From contig CM028338.1 in NCBI GenBank assembly GCA_016647705.1, forward strand, positions 13,360,240 through 13,424,239: 64,000 nt of DNA, read 5' to 3'. The notes under the pieces are model-generated. The model saw nothing but the letters and a program-made list of their open reading frames with translations. It made no database searches and was not told the origin of the DNA. How positions within the stretch are numbered: the first letter of the stretch is position 1; the number at the start of each line of letters is the position of its first letter. The position numbers and the translations under genes were made by a program. Origin of the DNA: Eucommia ulmoides. Lineage: Eukaryota; Streptophyta; Magnoliopsida; Garryales; Eucommiaceae. Of the stretch, positions 37,801 to 47,964 are shown in pieces.

Positions 37801-40800
37801 TAACCTCACTCCAAGAATCTTCGGCTGCATTGCCTTTGTCCATGTTCATAGTCAACACAGAGGAAAATTAGATTCACGGGCTCTAAGTGTGTGTTAGTAG
37901 GTTATTCATCCACCCAGAAATGATACAAATGCTACCATCCACCTACACATAAATTCTCTCTCCATAGATGTCACTTTTGAGGAAATGAAACCATACTTTA
38001 ACTAGTTTTATTTTCAGGGGGAGACTTCATTTAGTGAAGATAAGGATAGAGATCTGTTTATGCTCGATATACCTACTCGTGAGTTAGTTGTGTCCACCAG
38101 ATCCGCCCCATCTGAACCTGTTCCAGCTGACCTACCTGTATCGACCGAACTATTCCAGCTGGTATCAACACCCACACCCATCCACACTAGACCCATGACA
38201 GAGCATAATGAACGTCATGACTCTATGCAAGTGATTTGTGTAGGCTTATTCAAGGAGGAGACTCGGATCCTAATCCCATGCAAGTCTAAGCTTCAACTCC
38301 TAATCCTGAGAATGAGGTAAATACAATTCCTGACCAATCTCAATTAACACTAGACCATGATCTCCCAATTGCTATTAGGAAAGGCACAAGATAATGCACA
38401 AAACACCCATTGTATCCTTTGGCAAAATTTGCCTCTTTTGAGAAATTCTCACCCTCACATAGAACTTTCCTAGTCAGTCTAAACTCTATTCATATTCCTG
38501 ATACTTTATCTGAAGCATTTTCTAATGAGAATTGAAGAAATGCAATGAGTGAAAAAATGAAGGCACTAGAGAAGAACCGGACGTGGGAAATAGTTGACTT
38601 ACCTCCTAGAAAGAAGGCTGTGGGCTGCAAGTGAGTGTTTACCGTAAAATACAAGTTAGATGGCTCTCTTGAAAGATACAAAGCCAAACTCGTGGCGAAA
38701 GGATACACACAGACCTATGGTGTGGACTACCAAGAGACATTTGCTCCAGTCGCTAAGATGAACACAGTGAGAGTTTTGTTATCACTGACTACTAATTTCA
38801 ACTGGTATTTGGAGCAATTTAACGTAAAAAATGCCTTTCTTCACGGCAAATTAGAAGAGGAGATATACATGGACATTCCTCCAGGATATGAGCAACAATT
38901 GAGAGGCAACAAAGTCTGTATGCTAAGGAAGGCGCTCTGCGGCCTAAAACAATCTCCACAAGCTTGGTTCGGAAGATTCACCAAAGTGATGCTAGCCATC
39001 AGTTATAAGCAAAGTCAGGGAGATCATACACTCTTCATAAACACTCGGATACAGTGGGAGTAACGGTCCTTTTGGTGTACGTCGATGATATAATAGTGAC
39101 AGGAAACGATGAGACGGAGAAGGAAGCACTACGAAGATGTCTTGTCAATTAATTTGAGATAAAAGAACTTGGGAGGTTGAAATATTTTCTAGGAATCGAA
39201 ATAGCTCATTCTAGAGAAGGAATCTTTATCTCACAATAGAAATATCAAATATGTGACTGATCCGAACCTTAAGTTAATAGCAGAATTGGAAGAATTATTA
39301 TCAGATCCATCAGCATATCAACGACTTGTGGGTCGCCTCATCTCTCTGACTATATCTTAGAAAAAGTAGACCCAGAGGGGAGAAAAAACAACAATCCTTA
39401 GAAAAGCCTAATATACGCAACTCAGAATTTCCCCAAGAAAGAATTGTTTTTTTTTCATGATTTCAACAATGAGGTACTTTTCATGGATAATGGACTTTAA
39501 TCTTTAAATGTTGATTCTATAGGATAATGAATTCTTTCAATGAGTTGGAAGCCGTTCTAAGAATTAAAGTTGATGTGATTCTGTATGTACGTATGTGCAA
39601 TATCCCGTATATTCTGCTGCAATCTTACCGTTCCACCACCAACTCCCAGTCCTTGTCTACTGGTCATAAAAGTGATTCCTTTCCATTTGGCTACATAGTG
39701 AACCTACAAAATGATCTCACAGTCAGGCCAGCTTGTGGGACAAAAAGCAAATAAGAAGAATAAAATAAACTTTTGGCATAATTAAAGTTAAAAAATTATT
39801 CAATTATTAATCGATCTCTTGGCTTAGCCGCAAATGGTCAACCCGATTTCTAGACTCAATAGTCGCACAACAGGATTCAAATAAGCTTTTGACATAATTA
39901 AAGTTAAAAAATTATTCAACCATGGATCAATCTCTTTGCTAAGCCGCAAATGATCAACCAGATTTATAGACTCGATAGCCATACAAACAAGACTCACCAT
40001 TCAAACCATTATAGGTATTACAATTTCTTTTTTCTTTTTCCTTTTTATCCTTCCATTGAAAACCATATGTCCATTGAAAACCATATGTAGTCCAATTGAT
40101 TCTTTTTTTATTTGGCATGACAGTCAAATGTTGATACTCTTTTGAAGCGAATCCAGTTATACCAAAAGTAATTGGTCTAACGAAAAAAAAAGTAGTAGTC
40201 AATTATTTCTAAATTAAAGAACATAATAATCCTGGAAAATGCAAATTAATCTAAAGGATCAAACAAAAATATTCTGGATTGAAGTAATGCATTGTGGGTG
40301 ACTTCTCAGAGAGAAAAGTATTATAAATTGTCAGTTGAACTAAAAACATCTACTGAAAAATAAATAAAATTAACAGGGGCACAACCGTACTGCAACCCGA
40401 GATCCCTTCACAGCCTCAAGTCCGCCGCCAACCTTCAAATCATAATACCTATATTTGCCAGCAAACATCTAAGCAGATACTCACTTTCTGACAACACAAG
40501 CAAGCTATATGAAGAAAACAACAATAAACACAATAACAGCACCTCGAGAAATGAAAGTAGAATGATGAACACCCAAAAATTAAGTAATGAGTTTAAACCT
40601 AATGGGCTTCTATTATCTGGGTGAAAGGAATTCAGAAGCTAAATTCTGCTGCCAAGTTCCAAATCAATCTACACAATTACTAAATAATCATACATGAAGA
40701 AAATTTCCTCTGATTTATGCAGGTGAACAAGCATTAATGATACTATCGCATGCATATAAAGTTTGAAGCACCAATGGATTATGTAGATATAAAATGAAGC

Positions 40801-43800
40801 AAACGTAGAACAACATATAAATTGAGGAAAGAATTGGAAAACGCATATGAAAAACTAAGATGAAAAGAAAGAAAGGAAAAAAAGCCAAAACATGAAAGGC
40901 GAAATTTGATGAAGTACATGGATTACTAACTTTAGACCATTAGGAAGGGTCTTGTATTCGCTTTCAGGTATTTTTTCTCCACGAAGCTGCAGCAAGAAAA
41001 TTATCCACTGTTTAACCGCTAAAAAATTAAGAGAAGAATTCAGTACAGCAATGTACTATTTTCTGCAGATAGCAAAAGAGACTTACAGCTCTTCTGCTTG
41101 TACTAACAGCGCTGGCCACATCACAGACATAAATACCAGCAGCTGACCCATACTAGAAGTTAGTCAACAGAGACTTGGAAATGGCACATTCATGAGTATA
41201 AGAATGCAACCATGAAATAACAAAAGAACCGAAATGGGCAACTAGGGAATTTAAGATGCAGACATCAAGCAACTAGTAAGTTCTGCAATTTAGAAGTTTT
41301 AGATCAACAAGACCATACAAGAAAAGACGGTGCAAAAATAAGACGACCTTGTAAAACATGGATAACCAAAGTGTTGAAATATGTCCAGATTCATTTCTTA
41401 AGTATCTTGCTGAAATCTCTCCTATATTAGACGCTAGATTAGCTCTACGATTTATGGAACTTTTCTTTTATTCATCATCCTAGGTTGTATATATTGAAGT
41501 CATTGTAGTTGTGATTTAATGAAGAAAATAATAATCCTCTTCCTCTTTTCATTATCGAATGTGAACGTGGGCAATAACTTTTTTTTTTTCTCGCCTTCGT
41601 TTTTTATTGTAGAAAATTTTTTCTCCTCTTTTCCAGCCTTGTATGCTAGATTTTTCTCGAGCCTTAATTGCCAGAACTCTCTGGCCCAACGACAAAGCCA
41701 GACACCGCTGCAGAACAAAACGCAACTGTCATATGACCGACGAGTTGCCCCCGGAGATTTCCACACAACAGAAAGAACAGATCCAATATCAGATGTTCAA
41801 TTTCACCACGCTTTGACAATTTACGTGACAAACCACCCTGCAGATCCACTGTCGAAGGTTCCGATCTACAAGTCCCACCAAAAAACATCTGGTTTCGTCA
41901 TTGGAAACCGCTGACCGCCTTGAGTGAGGCACCTCTAATCCGAGTTAAATGAGTCAACTTAGACGAGACAAGTGAGTCAACCACCCCGATCCATCCAAGT
42001 CAACCAAGATATATCTGTTAAAAAAAAAATGTATTTTTTCCCTTGACAGCCATCATGTTAAAAACTTTTATTCCCTAACAAATTCCTATTCTTTCCTATC
42101 CTTCAAGTTTCTACAGTCAAATTAAATGGAAGGAACTTTATGGAGTGGTCTCAATCTGCCAAAATCTTTCTGATGAGTCGTGGGAAGTTTAAATGATTGA
42201 ATGAGTTGCAAAGGCACCACCAGAAAACAATAAATCGTAAGAGACATGGGAGGTTGCCCGTGGCTACTACATTCTATGCAACTTGAGATTATTAGGAAAT
42301 ATATGTTGCTTCCTACTGCTAGGGACATTTGGTTGGTTATCTATAAAACATACTTCAAGATAGGGTTTACTTCTCATATTTTTCAGATCAAAAGGCTAGT
42401 CCACAAGATGAAGCAGGGGTCTTCAAGTGTTACAGAATACTATAACCAATTGTGAAGATTGTTGACATAATTAGACATGTATCAGCATGAAGAAATGGAA
42501 TCTGCTATGGATGTGGAAAAAGTAAAAAGACATGTTGGAAAAGGAGAGGGCGTTCCGATTCTTATTGAGACTCAATCCTGAATTCGACCAGGTATGTGAT
42601 TGTGTTCTTGGTAGAAAGCCCTTTCTTGATCTTACGGAAGCTTTTAAACTTATTCAAAAGGGTTGGGATTCAAAAAGAACTTTTGGATGACAAAGAACCA
42701 GATCATGGAAAGATAGTTGTGGAGAGCTCAGCTTTGGTGGGAACTAAGTCCAGTTCAGATGGTGGCGATAACAAGAAACGGAGTGAGAAAGAAAGTTGTG
42801 TGACTGTTGCAACAAACTTGAGATGGTTTTGACCATAGAGAAAAGCCTGGATTTGGTAAGACCACAGAAGAAAGTTGTCATTGTGATTTTGAAAGTGATG
42901 AGGGGTAATAGTCGAAATAGAGAGCGTTTGGGGTGCAGTACAGGTGGAATTAAAGGTGGTGGAGCAGCTATTAGAATAAGTTGATTGATATAGGGCATTG
43001 GGTGAAAAAGAAAGTTTGTTAAAAGTTTCGAATGTAAACAACTGGTAAAAAGTTATAGGGAAGAATTTGTGAATTACATAAAGTTTGAACTGTTTCAGTC
43101 AATTTTAGAAAGATTTAAGGAAATTTCTATAAAATTTAACTTTGTTTGTAGGACGAAAGATTGGGGTTAACTTTATGGAGAATAAAAAAAGTGCAATAGT
43201 CAGCATAGAGAAAATGATAGCGCAAAGGAAGGAAGGTAGGGAGAGAGTTGCGGAAGCGGTTTGCCAAGGGAAGGATGACAACTTGAAGGGTTCTGCAAGG
43301 GTCGAGAGTGTTGCGACCGCGGCAGACTTTTCAGAGGTTGGAGAAAGGGTGGATGCAGTAGAAGAGTTAGCAAATTTCCTGGAGGGAAAAAGAGGATCCA
43401 TAGTTGATACCACGTAAGATAAAGAAATTTTGTATATATCTTATTTGAGAAGGCTCCAATTTCTACAATAAACAAAAGAGTGATTATGGAAATCCCTACT
43501 AAACTATAACCTCAATGTATTCCTAAATTAATTATAATTGATTGATTTTCCAATTAGTAAGATGCTAAAATCATGGAGCCAGGTCTAACAAATTGTAGTT
43601 GATGAAATTGATTTTGATGATAAATGGATTATTTAAAAAGAGGATCTCGTATTCCAACCCGATGCATCTTAGTTGGAGGACGAAAATTTATTCAATGTCA
43701 GTTCAGCTACAAGTTTGCCTCAAAGAACTTGTGAGAAAGATGTTAGTAGACCCTTGGCGGTTGATATAGGTCCTTCAGTTACTCAAAATAAGAAAATGAA

Positions 43801-45901
43801 GCTCAATGAAGGTTCAAGTAAGTTTATTATTTTTTCACGTTAACACCAGGTGTTTTCGGTAATGTGAGTAATGACATTTGTTTTTAAATTCAAGTAAGGA
43901 AGAGCAGATGACAGGGCCAAGGGCAAAGAAATGGCCTCCATAGACTTCTGAGACTTGGATGATGAGTTAGATAAAGTAGATGTAGTTGGTGAAGAATTCC
44001 AAACGTGGACGATGATACATTGAGTAACGACTTGGAAATAGATGAAGATAATTTCGATTGATTGTCCTCAGATTTTAGACATTTTGAGTTTGGGCTAAGA
44101 TTTTACTTCAAATTTAGATTTGCTAAACTAGTTTTTCATGATGTTTTATCCCCCATTTATTCATTTACTGCTATGCCCATGGTTATTTGTTTTGGTTTTT
44201 GGAGTTCTTAGTGAAAATCGCATTTTCTAAATGAGTAATGGCATCTTATAATTTTCATATACTTTTATTACTAAGGTAAGATTTTTTCATTTTTTTTAAT
44301 ACACACACACATATATATAACAAAATATAAAATTAAAAAACGTGGGGTTGCGCCCAATGCCTTGGGACTTACACCCCGCCTCGCATAGACTGAAACGGAA
44401 CATTGGTTACAAGTATAAAACAGTGCGATTAATTTTTATTTTAAATACTACCACTTAATATGTATATAAATATTGTAGATGATGTATTTTTTATAATAAT
44501 TTTACATTATTTGTTTAAAATATTTAAAAACAAATTGTTTGAGAATATTAAAAAAAGATACAAGAATTAAAATATAAAAATATATATAAAAAAAAAAAAC
44601 CACAATAAAAGAGATAAAAGGGGCATTAAAAGAAACCAAGAAAAAAGAGAGATTTTCGCACAAGAGGAGAGTTCAGGAAAACAGAGAAAAGAAAAAAAAA
44701 AATCTTGCTTAAGCGAGTTATTCATCCAGCAACTTTTGAATTATACACAAATTATAACCCTCCTATTTTACCAATTGAACTAAAATTAGTATGCTAAAAA
44801 CTCTAAGAAGGGTTGAATTTGCTTTTGGGTGGGAAATAATTTGTTTTTTGAAAATCAATCCAAACATTTTAGACCATCTGAATATTTAAAATATACATAC
44901 ATTCAAAAATCATCTCGATTTATTATATAGACTAGAGATTTCCCGAACCTAAAAACACTATATCGATTTTCTAATTTATAAGTGTAAAAAGATGGAAAAT
45001 AATAAAAGAATGACCAATTATATCCAAATAAAAAATATAAATGGTACAAAATATAATTTAATTTAATTGTCTTAGAAGTAAGGTGTATATTTTTGGGAGA
45101 TAATTTTCCCCCCCAAAACTTCTATAAGCCGATCTCATCTATTAATTCGCCTCAAGCCAATTCTAGCCTATGACGAAAAGACATTTTAAAAAAAAAAACG
45201 ACATAATTTATATTATAGATTATAATAATTTTAACTCAAAAAACGACATTCAATAGTCAACAGTGTTTCAAATATAAAACATGTCTTGATTTATAGAATG
45301 ATTTTGATTTTGAATTTTAGTTTAAATATTAATATGCTATGTAAAAATTACTAGTTAAGTCAGTTACTCGTCGAATTCAACCACTAACCATGTGAGGAAC
45401 AGGAGACTATTTCAGGATGGTTGGCTTAGGGTATGATTTCCTGAATTTAGCCCTAAATTTGCCAATCCTCTAAGATAGCACAAATCCAAACGTTAAATAT
45501 ATGACATATTGAGAAATTCATCCTCAATTGAAAGCTTCGGAAAACCTAATTTCATCCAATCAAATCAAACAAAAGCAGAGAATCAAAAATGAACGTACCT
45601 GCAGCAAGAACACAACCCAAAAATGCTCTCCTTACTGCGTTTTGCGAAGACACACCAGCTGGTTTGGGTGCGACGTTTGGGGAAGCTGATGAACAGCGAC
45701 ATCGCAAAACAGAATTGTTTACGTTGAAGGGTCTCTTCCCTGTAATTTCAAACACAGTACCTTAATCAGTTTCTTCAAATACAATTAATGTGGTGAATAG
45801 AGAGACGGAGAGCGTCTATAACTGGTAATGGGAATGGAGGTTAGAGAAGGATAGAGCAGAGGGGAGTTGTGAGAATGGTGAAGGAAGATAGAGCGCTCCA
45901 T
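22861..45901 (-). CDS. FKBP16-4: FKBP-type peptidyl-prolyl isomerase, thylakoid lumen, FKBP16-4-like; ten exons over 23 kb
   Basis: Exons, 5' to 3': 45901-45823, 45739-45599, 41142-41087, 40986-40931, 40448-40391, 39703-39629, 32270-32181, 31539-31462, 23038-22998, 22888-22861. All introns are GT-AG and all phases agree. The 702-nt coding sequence encodes 233 residues ending at a TAG. Residues 1-62 are Ser/Arg-rich like a chloroplast transit peptide. RRAFLGCVLAAAAG (63-76) is a twin-arginine type thylakoid signal. Residues about 110-220 form an FKBP fold containing KYYDLKVGGG, VHYVAKWKG, PYGFDVGESERG, PPELAYGKKG and IPPNATIELDIELL. The name rests on recognition of this family in plants. Against FKBP12, the Asp37 and Trp59 positions are Met143 and Leu173, so isomerase activity may be weak. 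It looks intact. The weakest boundary is the first donor (ACCA|GTTATA). Introns 2, 6 and 8 (about 4.5, 7.4 and 8.4 kb) hold the LTR elements. Confidence 0.92.
22998..23038 (-). CDS. FKBP16-4: FKBP16-4-like exon 9
   Basis: 41 nt, residues 212-224 plus two bases, reading LDIELLAIKQSPFG with the Gly codon split. Acceptor CATCATCTGCAG, donor TTTGG|GTATGT. Confidence 0.93.
23440..24180 (+). mobile_element. Fossil Ty1/copia 3' fragment (RNase H end plus LTR)
   Basis: From about 23450 the sequence reads like the copia RNase H end: WAGSITNKRSTSGYCTFVGG, then KHIEVDKHF. It runs to a purine tract AACTTGAGGGCAG. A sequence starting TGTTGGAAAGTTTG (23930) then follows as the 3' LTR, ending near 24180. 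The 5' part of the element is absent. It is broken, lies in intron 8, and is antisense to the FKBP gene. Confidence 0.75.
24306..24452 (+). repeat. Left LTR of the 5.0-kb copia
   Basis: Starts TGTTAAAGGGTATTTATGTC. Contains a TATA-like TTATAAATAG. Ends just before the primer-binding-like site at 24453. Confidence 0.9.
29176..29322 (+). repeat. Right LTR of the 5.0-kb copia
   Basis: Starts TGTAAAAGGGTATTTATGTC after the purine tract GCTTGAGAGAGAG and ends TTTTGAACA. Collinear with the left LTR without gaps. Confidence 0.9.
29508..29766 (+). repeat. Left LTR of the 1.7-kb non-autonomous element
   Basis: 259 bp, about 30 bp shorter than the right LTR near its 3' end. About ten other differences to the right LTR suggest a few million years. 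Confidence 0.9.
30937..31225 (+). repeat. Right LTR of the 1.7-kb non-autonomous element
   Basis: 289 bp, preceded by a purine-rich tract GGGCGGTGGGTGA. Contains a polyadenylation-like CAATAAAA that the left LTR lacks. Confidence 0.9.
31462..31539 (-). CDS. FKBP16-4: FKBP16-4-like exon 8
   Basis: 78 nt, residues 186-211, with RLLMVPPELAYGKKGVQ and IPPNATIE. The Tyr equivalent to FKBP12 Tyr82 (Tyr196) is kept. Acceptor TTATCTTGCAG, donor GAG|GTAAGA. Intron 8 (8423 nt) contains three LTR-derived insertions. Confidence 0.95.
31540..33200. other. Intron 7 and start of intron 6; no element recognised
   Basis: Outside exon 7 (32181-32270) the stretch is AT-rich with no repeats or domains that I recognise. 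The frame at 31576-31821 has no motif. Confidence 0.6.
32181..32270 (-). CDS. FKBP16-4: FKBP16-4-like exon 7
   Basis: 90 nt, residues 156-185, with PYGFDVGESERGAVLKGLD and ending GMRVGGQ. Acceptor AATTTCCCACAG, donor CAG|GTGAGG. It carries the hydrophobic pocket strand and helix. The FKBP12 Trp59 position is Leu173. Confidence 0.95.
33200..34964 (+). mobile_element. Fossil Ty1/copia, gag to pre-integrase, host of a nested insertion
   Basis: After a GC-richer leader (33240-33550), a gag-like part (33640-34250) includes NGVNFHTWSHSLRLYIGARR and a zinc-knuckle-like CQHCRKPGHHIDCC. A protease-side and pre-integrase part follows (34480-34960) with NHMTGEFSNF and LWHARLDM. The element is broken in several places and is cut at 34964 by the LTR of another copia. 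Its remaining pol part was not found on the far side. It lies in intron 6, antisense to the FKBP gene. Confidence 0.72.
34965..35202 (+). repeat. 5' LTR of the nested copia
   Basis: Starts TGTTGGAAAATAAC. Contains CTTGTACATATAGG and CAATATAT near the 3' end. Ends just before the primer-site-like CGGTACCAAAGC. Confidence 0.75.
34965..39360 (+). mobile_element. Fossil Ty1/copia inserted in the preceding one; 5' LTR to RT
   Basis: A 238-bp LTR (34965-35202, start TGTTGGAAAATAAC) is followed by a degenerate primer site CGGTACCAAAGC. Domains: gag (35632-36240, MAENTTLSIEVLNHLTSGDL), protease and linker (36700-36990), GAG-pre-integrase and integrase (37070-37720), and RT (38590-39250, with YKAKLVAKGYTQTYGVDYQE and YVDDIIVTGND). 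The RNase H end and the 3' LTR are missing. It is broken many times. It lies in intron 6, antisense to the gene. Confidence 0.82.
39629..39703 (-). CDS. FKBP16-4: FKBP16-4-like exon 6
   Basis: 75 nt, residues 131-155, beginning VHYVAKWKGITFMTSRQG and ending with a Gly-rich turn. Acceptor ATTTTGTAG, donor ACG|GTAAGA. The Tyr equivalent to FKBP12 Tyr26 is present; the Asp37 position is Met143. Intron 6 (7358 nt) holds two nested copia relics. Confidence 0.93.
40391..40448 (-). CDS. FKBP16-4: FKBP16-4-like exon 5
   Basis: 58 nt, residues 111-130, reading YYDLKVGGGLEAVKGSRVA after the split Lys. Acceptor GGCAAATATAG, donor GCA|GTACGG. Confidence 0.9.
40931..40986 (-). CDS. FKBP16-4: FKBP16-4-like exon 4
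   Basis: 56 nt, residues 93-110 plus two bases, reading LRGEKIPESEYKTLPNGLK with the Lys codon split. Acceptor TTTTCTTGCTGCAG, donor CTAAA|GTTAGT. Confidence 0.9.
41087..41142 (-). CDS. FKBP16-4: FKBP16-4-like exon 3
   Basis: 56 nt, residues 74-92, reading AAGIYVCDVASAVSTSRRA. Acceptor TATGGGTCAG, donor GCT|GTAAGT. It covers the expected signal cleavage zone and the start of the mature lumenal protein. Intron 3 is only 100 nt. Confidence 0.9.
41372..42830 (+). mobile_element. Fossil Ty1/copia 5' part (LTR-like start and gag)
   Basis: A possible LTR starts TGTTGAAATATG at 41372. From about 42110 the sequence reads like copia gag: VKLNGRNFMEWSQSAKIFL, then KRLVHKMKQGSSSVTEYYNQL, then a zinc-knuckle-like CYGCGK segment. 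Many breaks, and no pol was found. It lies in intron 2, antisense to the FKBP gene. Confidence 0.55.
43100..44060 (+). other. Coding-like relic of unknown origin in intron 2
   Basis: The frame at 43142-43417 is charged (ENKKSAIVSIEKMIAQRKEG) and unlike the AT-rich surroundings. Further on, acidic coding-like pieces occur near 43740-43850 and 43930-44060 (DLDDELDKVDVVGEEF). I do not recognise a family. It could be the remainder of the copia relic before it, another transposon, or a captured host gene piece. Confidence 0.25.
44061..45598. other. Upstream part of intron 2; no element recognised
   Basis: Very AT-rich, with CA/TA microsatellite near 44303-44320 and A runs. A GC-richer island near 44341-44400 is unexplained. 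Confidence 0.6.
45599..45739 (-). CDS. FKBP16-4: FKBP16-4-like exon 2
   Basis: 141 nt, residues 27-73. Acceptor TTGAAATTACAG, donor GCTGCAG|GTACGT. It encodes the Arg/Ser/Pro-rich transit region and the twin-Arg signal RRAFLGCVLAA. The following intron 2 is 4456 nt and contains a copia relic. Confidence 0.9.
45823..45901 (-). CDS. FKBP16-4: FKBP16-4-like exon 1
   Basis: 79 nt, residues 1-26 (start MERSIFLHH) plus one base. The upstream in-frame Met at 46043-46045 would add a Ser/Leu tract encoded by the CT repeat, so the Met at 45901 is preferred. The donor A|GTTATA is non-ideal but restores the frame exactly and gives an 83-nt intron. Confidence 0.8.
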
Positions 45902-45987
45902 GGACTCAGTTGTTGGAGGGACAGCTAAGAGGAAAACGGAACTAATTCTGTAGGTTGTAGCCTTCTCTCTCTTCTCGCTCTGCGTGC

Positions 45988-46021
<34 letters not shown>

Positions 46022-46100
46022 AACATGATGATCAATATCATCCACATTTTAACGTTTCCAAATCATTATCTTCGGTCAAGGTTCCTACTTTGAAAGCAAC
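45902..46100 (-). promoter_or_regulatory. 5' UTR and core-promoter region of the FKBP gene with CT repeat
   Basis: A (GA)n run at 45990-46019 reads as (CT)15 on the gene strand, 89 bases before the start codon. It is followed by CTCTCTTCT-rich sequence, the pyrimidine-rich leader common in plant plastid-protein genes. No clear TATA box was seen, so the promoter may be TATA-less. The transcription start was not determined. Confidence 0.5.
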
Positions 46101-46599
46101 TCCAACAACATATTATGATCTTAACGAGATACAAACATATTAAGTTGTATTTTTTACTTCTCTTTCTAGACTGCCGTTAGTTTGTTATTCTCTCTGGTAA
46201 AAATTCTGTCACGTTTAAGGATCTACTAACTCTTTTGCAACAAACCTTCTTTATATATTGCTTCTCATGCCCTGTTTTTTCCTTGAGCTGGTTATTTAGA
46301 ACAATACTCTTCTCTATTCATTTCTTTCATTTGGAATCAGAGTTATCCTTCCTCATATGGCCACTGATGTGCATTGAATTTTGGAAGAGAAGGAGAAGCA
46401 AGAGAAGAGGAGAGAATGCAGTTTGGTTTCCTCCCTCTCAAAATCTGTTTATTTTAGAAAACACATTTTTATGGGTTTTTCTAAGTGCCAATTTTGAAAA
46501 CGTTCTTTGGGTCAAAATTTGTTTGAAAAATGAAGTCGTCACTTAACATTGAGTTAAATGGTGTTTCATCTGAGATTATATCCAAAAGTAGCAATTTTT
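46101..46599. other. Upstream flank of the FKBP gene; no second gene seen
   Basis: The 103-codon plus-strand frame at 46235-46546 has no recognisable motif. The stretch may hold distal promoter sequence of the FKBP gene, which is read away from it. Confidence 0.5.
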
Positions 46600-47964
46600 T
46601 GTTGGGATTTGAGAGAGATTTCAGAGATATTATATATATTTAAGATATAGTTCACATACTAATTAAATCCTATTGATTTGATACCTTAAATATTAATGTT
46701 TCTTAATTTGGTTCTTGAAATTGATTCTATTCTAATTTATTGAGATTGAGAAACATTTGAGGGGTTTAATTGAAAGATTTGAAAGTTATTTTTAAGTGAA
46801 ATTGAACCTAAATGAAGTCATTATGATAGAAGGGGTCTATAAGTGCTATTAATTGTCATGACACACGTAAACTAGCCGTTATAAGGCTGATTTCTTATTC
46901 TTATATATAGACCTGCGAATTTTTATTTATGACTAATCATTCTAAGAGAGAGAATTAATATCTTATCAAGAGAGATAAGAATATATCAATTGAGTGAGCT
47001 TTTCGAAGTGAATCATTTACTGATCATTGCTATTACTGATTTGAAGTACATTGCAATACTATTTTCTTTCGGTGGATTCCGGGTGAGATATTTCCAAATT
47101 GCTTATTATTTGTTTATTGATTTTATATTTGGAAATTGATCTTAGAAATTAATTCTGATTTTTGAAGAAAATATTTTTACAAACAATTTCTTGAATCTGA
47201 TTACGTGCTCTAATTAGCTACCCATATTCTTATTAAAATCAAATTTTTGTATCTCACGTTTTTCTATCACTAGTTGGGATATTAATTGAGTTATTATTTA
47301 TCTGGGGTGGTAGAAGTTCCGAGTGAGATTTACTTCTTATCAATTTTTGTATTGATGAGTTGTGACGGATTAAATATTTTTGGGGTATTTAATCAAAGGT
47401 AGCTGGGTTTCAATCTTTTCCTGTAAAGAGATTGAGGTAGTGATTCTTCCTAGATAAGAATTGCGTTGTGAGTGATTTGTAAATGTTCCATCCTCACATG
47501 TAAAAATGATAGTTGGAGTATTTTGAGATGTTTTGATTATTGTGCCTTAGTGTTTAAAAAGAATTAAGTTATTCTTTAACTTGTAAAAAGTAGATGTTCT
47601 TCCTTAACCTAAGAAAATGATATTGTAAAGGTTGATTCTGAGCCGGTAAAAGAATCAGTGTACGGGTTTGGTTCCTACCTTGAAAGGGATTTTGGTTTTA
47701 GTGGGTAAGACCTCCGTAGAGCTCGGGGGACTGGATTAGCTAAGAGTAGCTTGGTGAACTAATATAAATCTTTTGTGTGCTACTATATTTATTTTACTAT
47801 TTTTGTTGTTTGGGTGTGCACCTAGCTGATTATATTATTTTGCTATATTATAAAGATAATAATTAATTTGGGCTTAAAATTAATTATTTGATTTATTGAA
47901 TTTTATTCAGATAATTTTTTAATTACCCAATTCACCCCCTCTTAGATATTCTACTAGGCCAACA
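46600..47964 (-). mobile_element. LTR of the TGTTGGCC family, copy 3, inverted and short
   Basis: On the minus strand it starts TGTTGGCCTAGTAGAATATC (47964 downward) and follows copies 1 and 2 to about 46640. It then ends at AAATCCCAACA (46600). It lacks the satellite-bearing part present in copies 1 and 2 and is about 1.37 kb long. The flanks (TTTTT and CTATT) do not form a clear duplication, so it may be a short variant or a truncated copy. Its outer edge abuts the direct repeat at 47965. Confidence 0.7.

Noticed and set aside
41519-41914. 131-codon frame on the plus strand
   Set aside because: Phe-rich start from a T run and no motif. It overlaps the leader of the copia relic.
45902-46045. 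Longer N-terminus for the FKBP protein from an upstream in-frame Met
   Set aside because: It would encode a Ser/Leu tract from the CT microsatellite, and the Met at 45901 gives a normal transit peptide. The longer form is not excluded.
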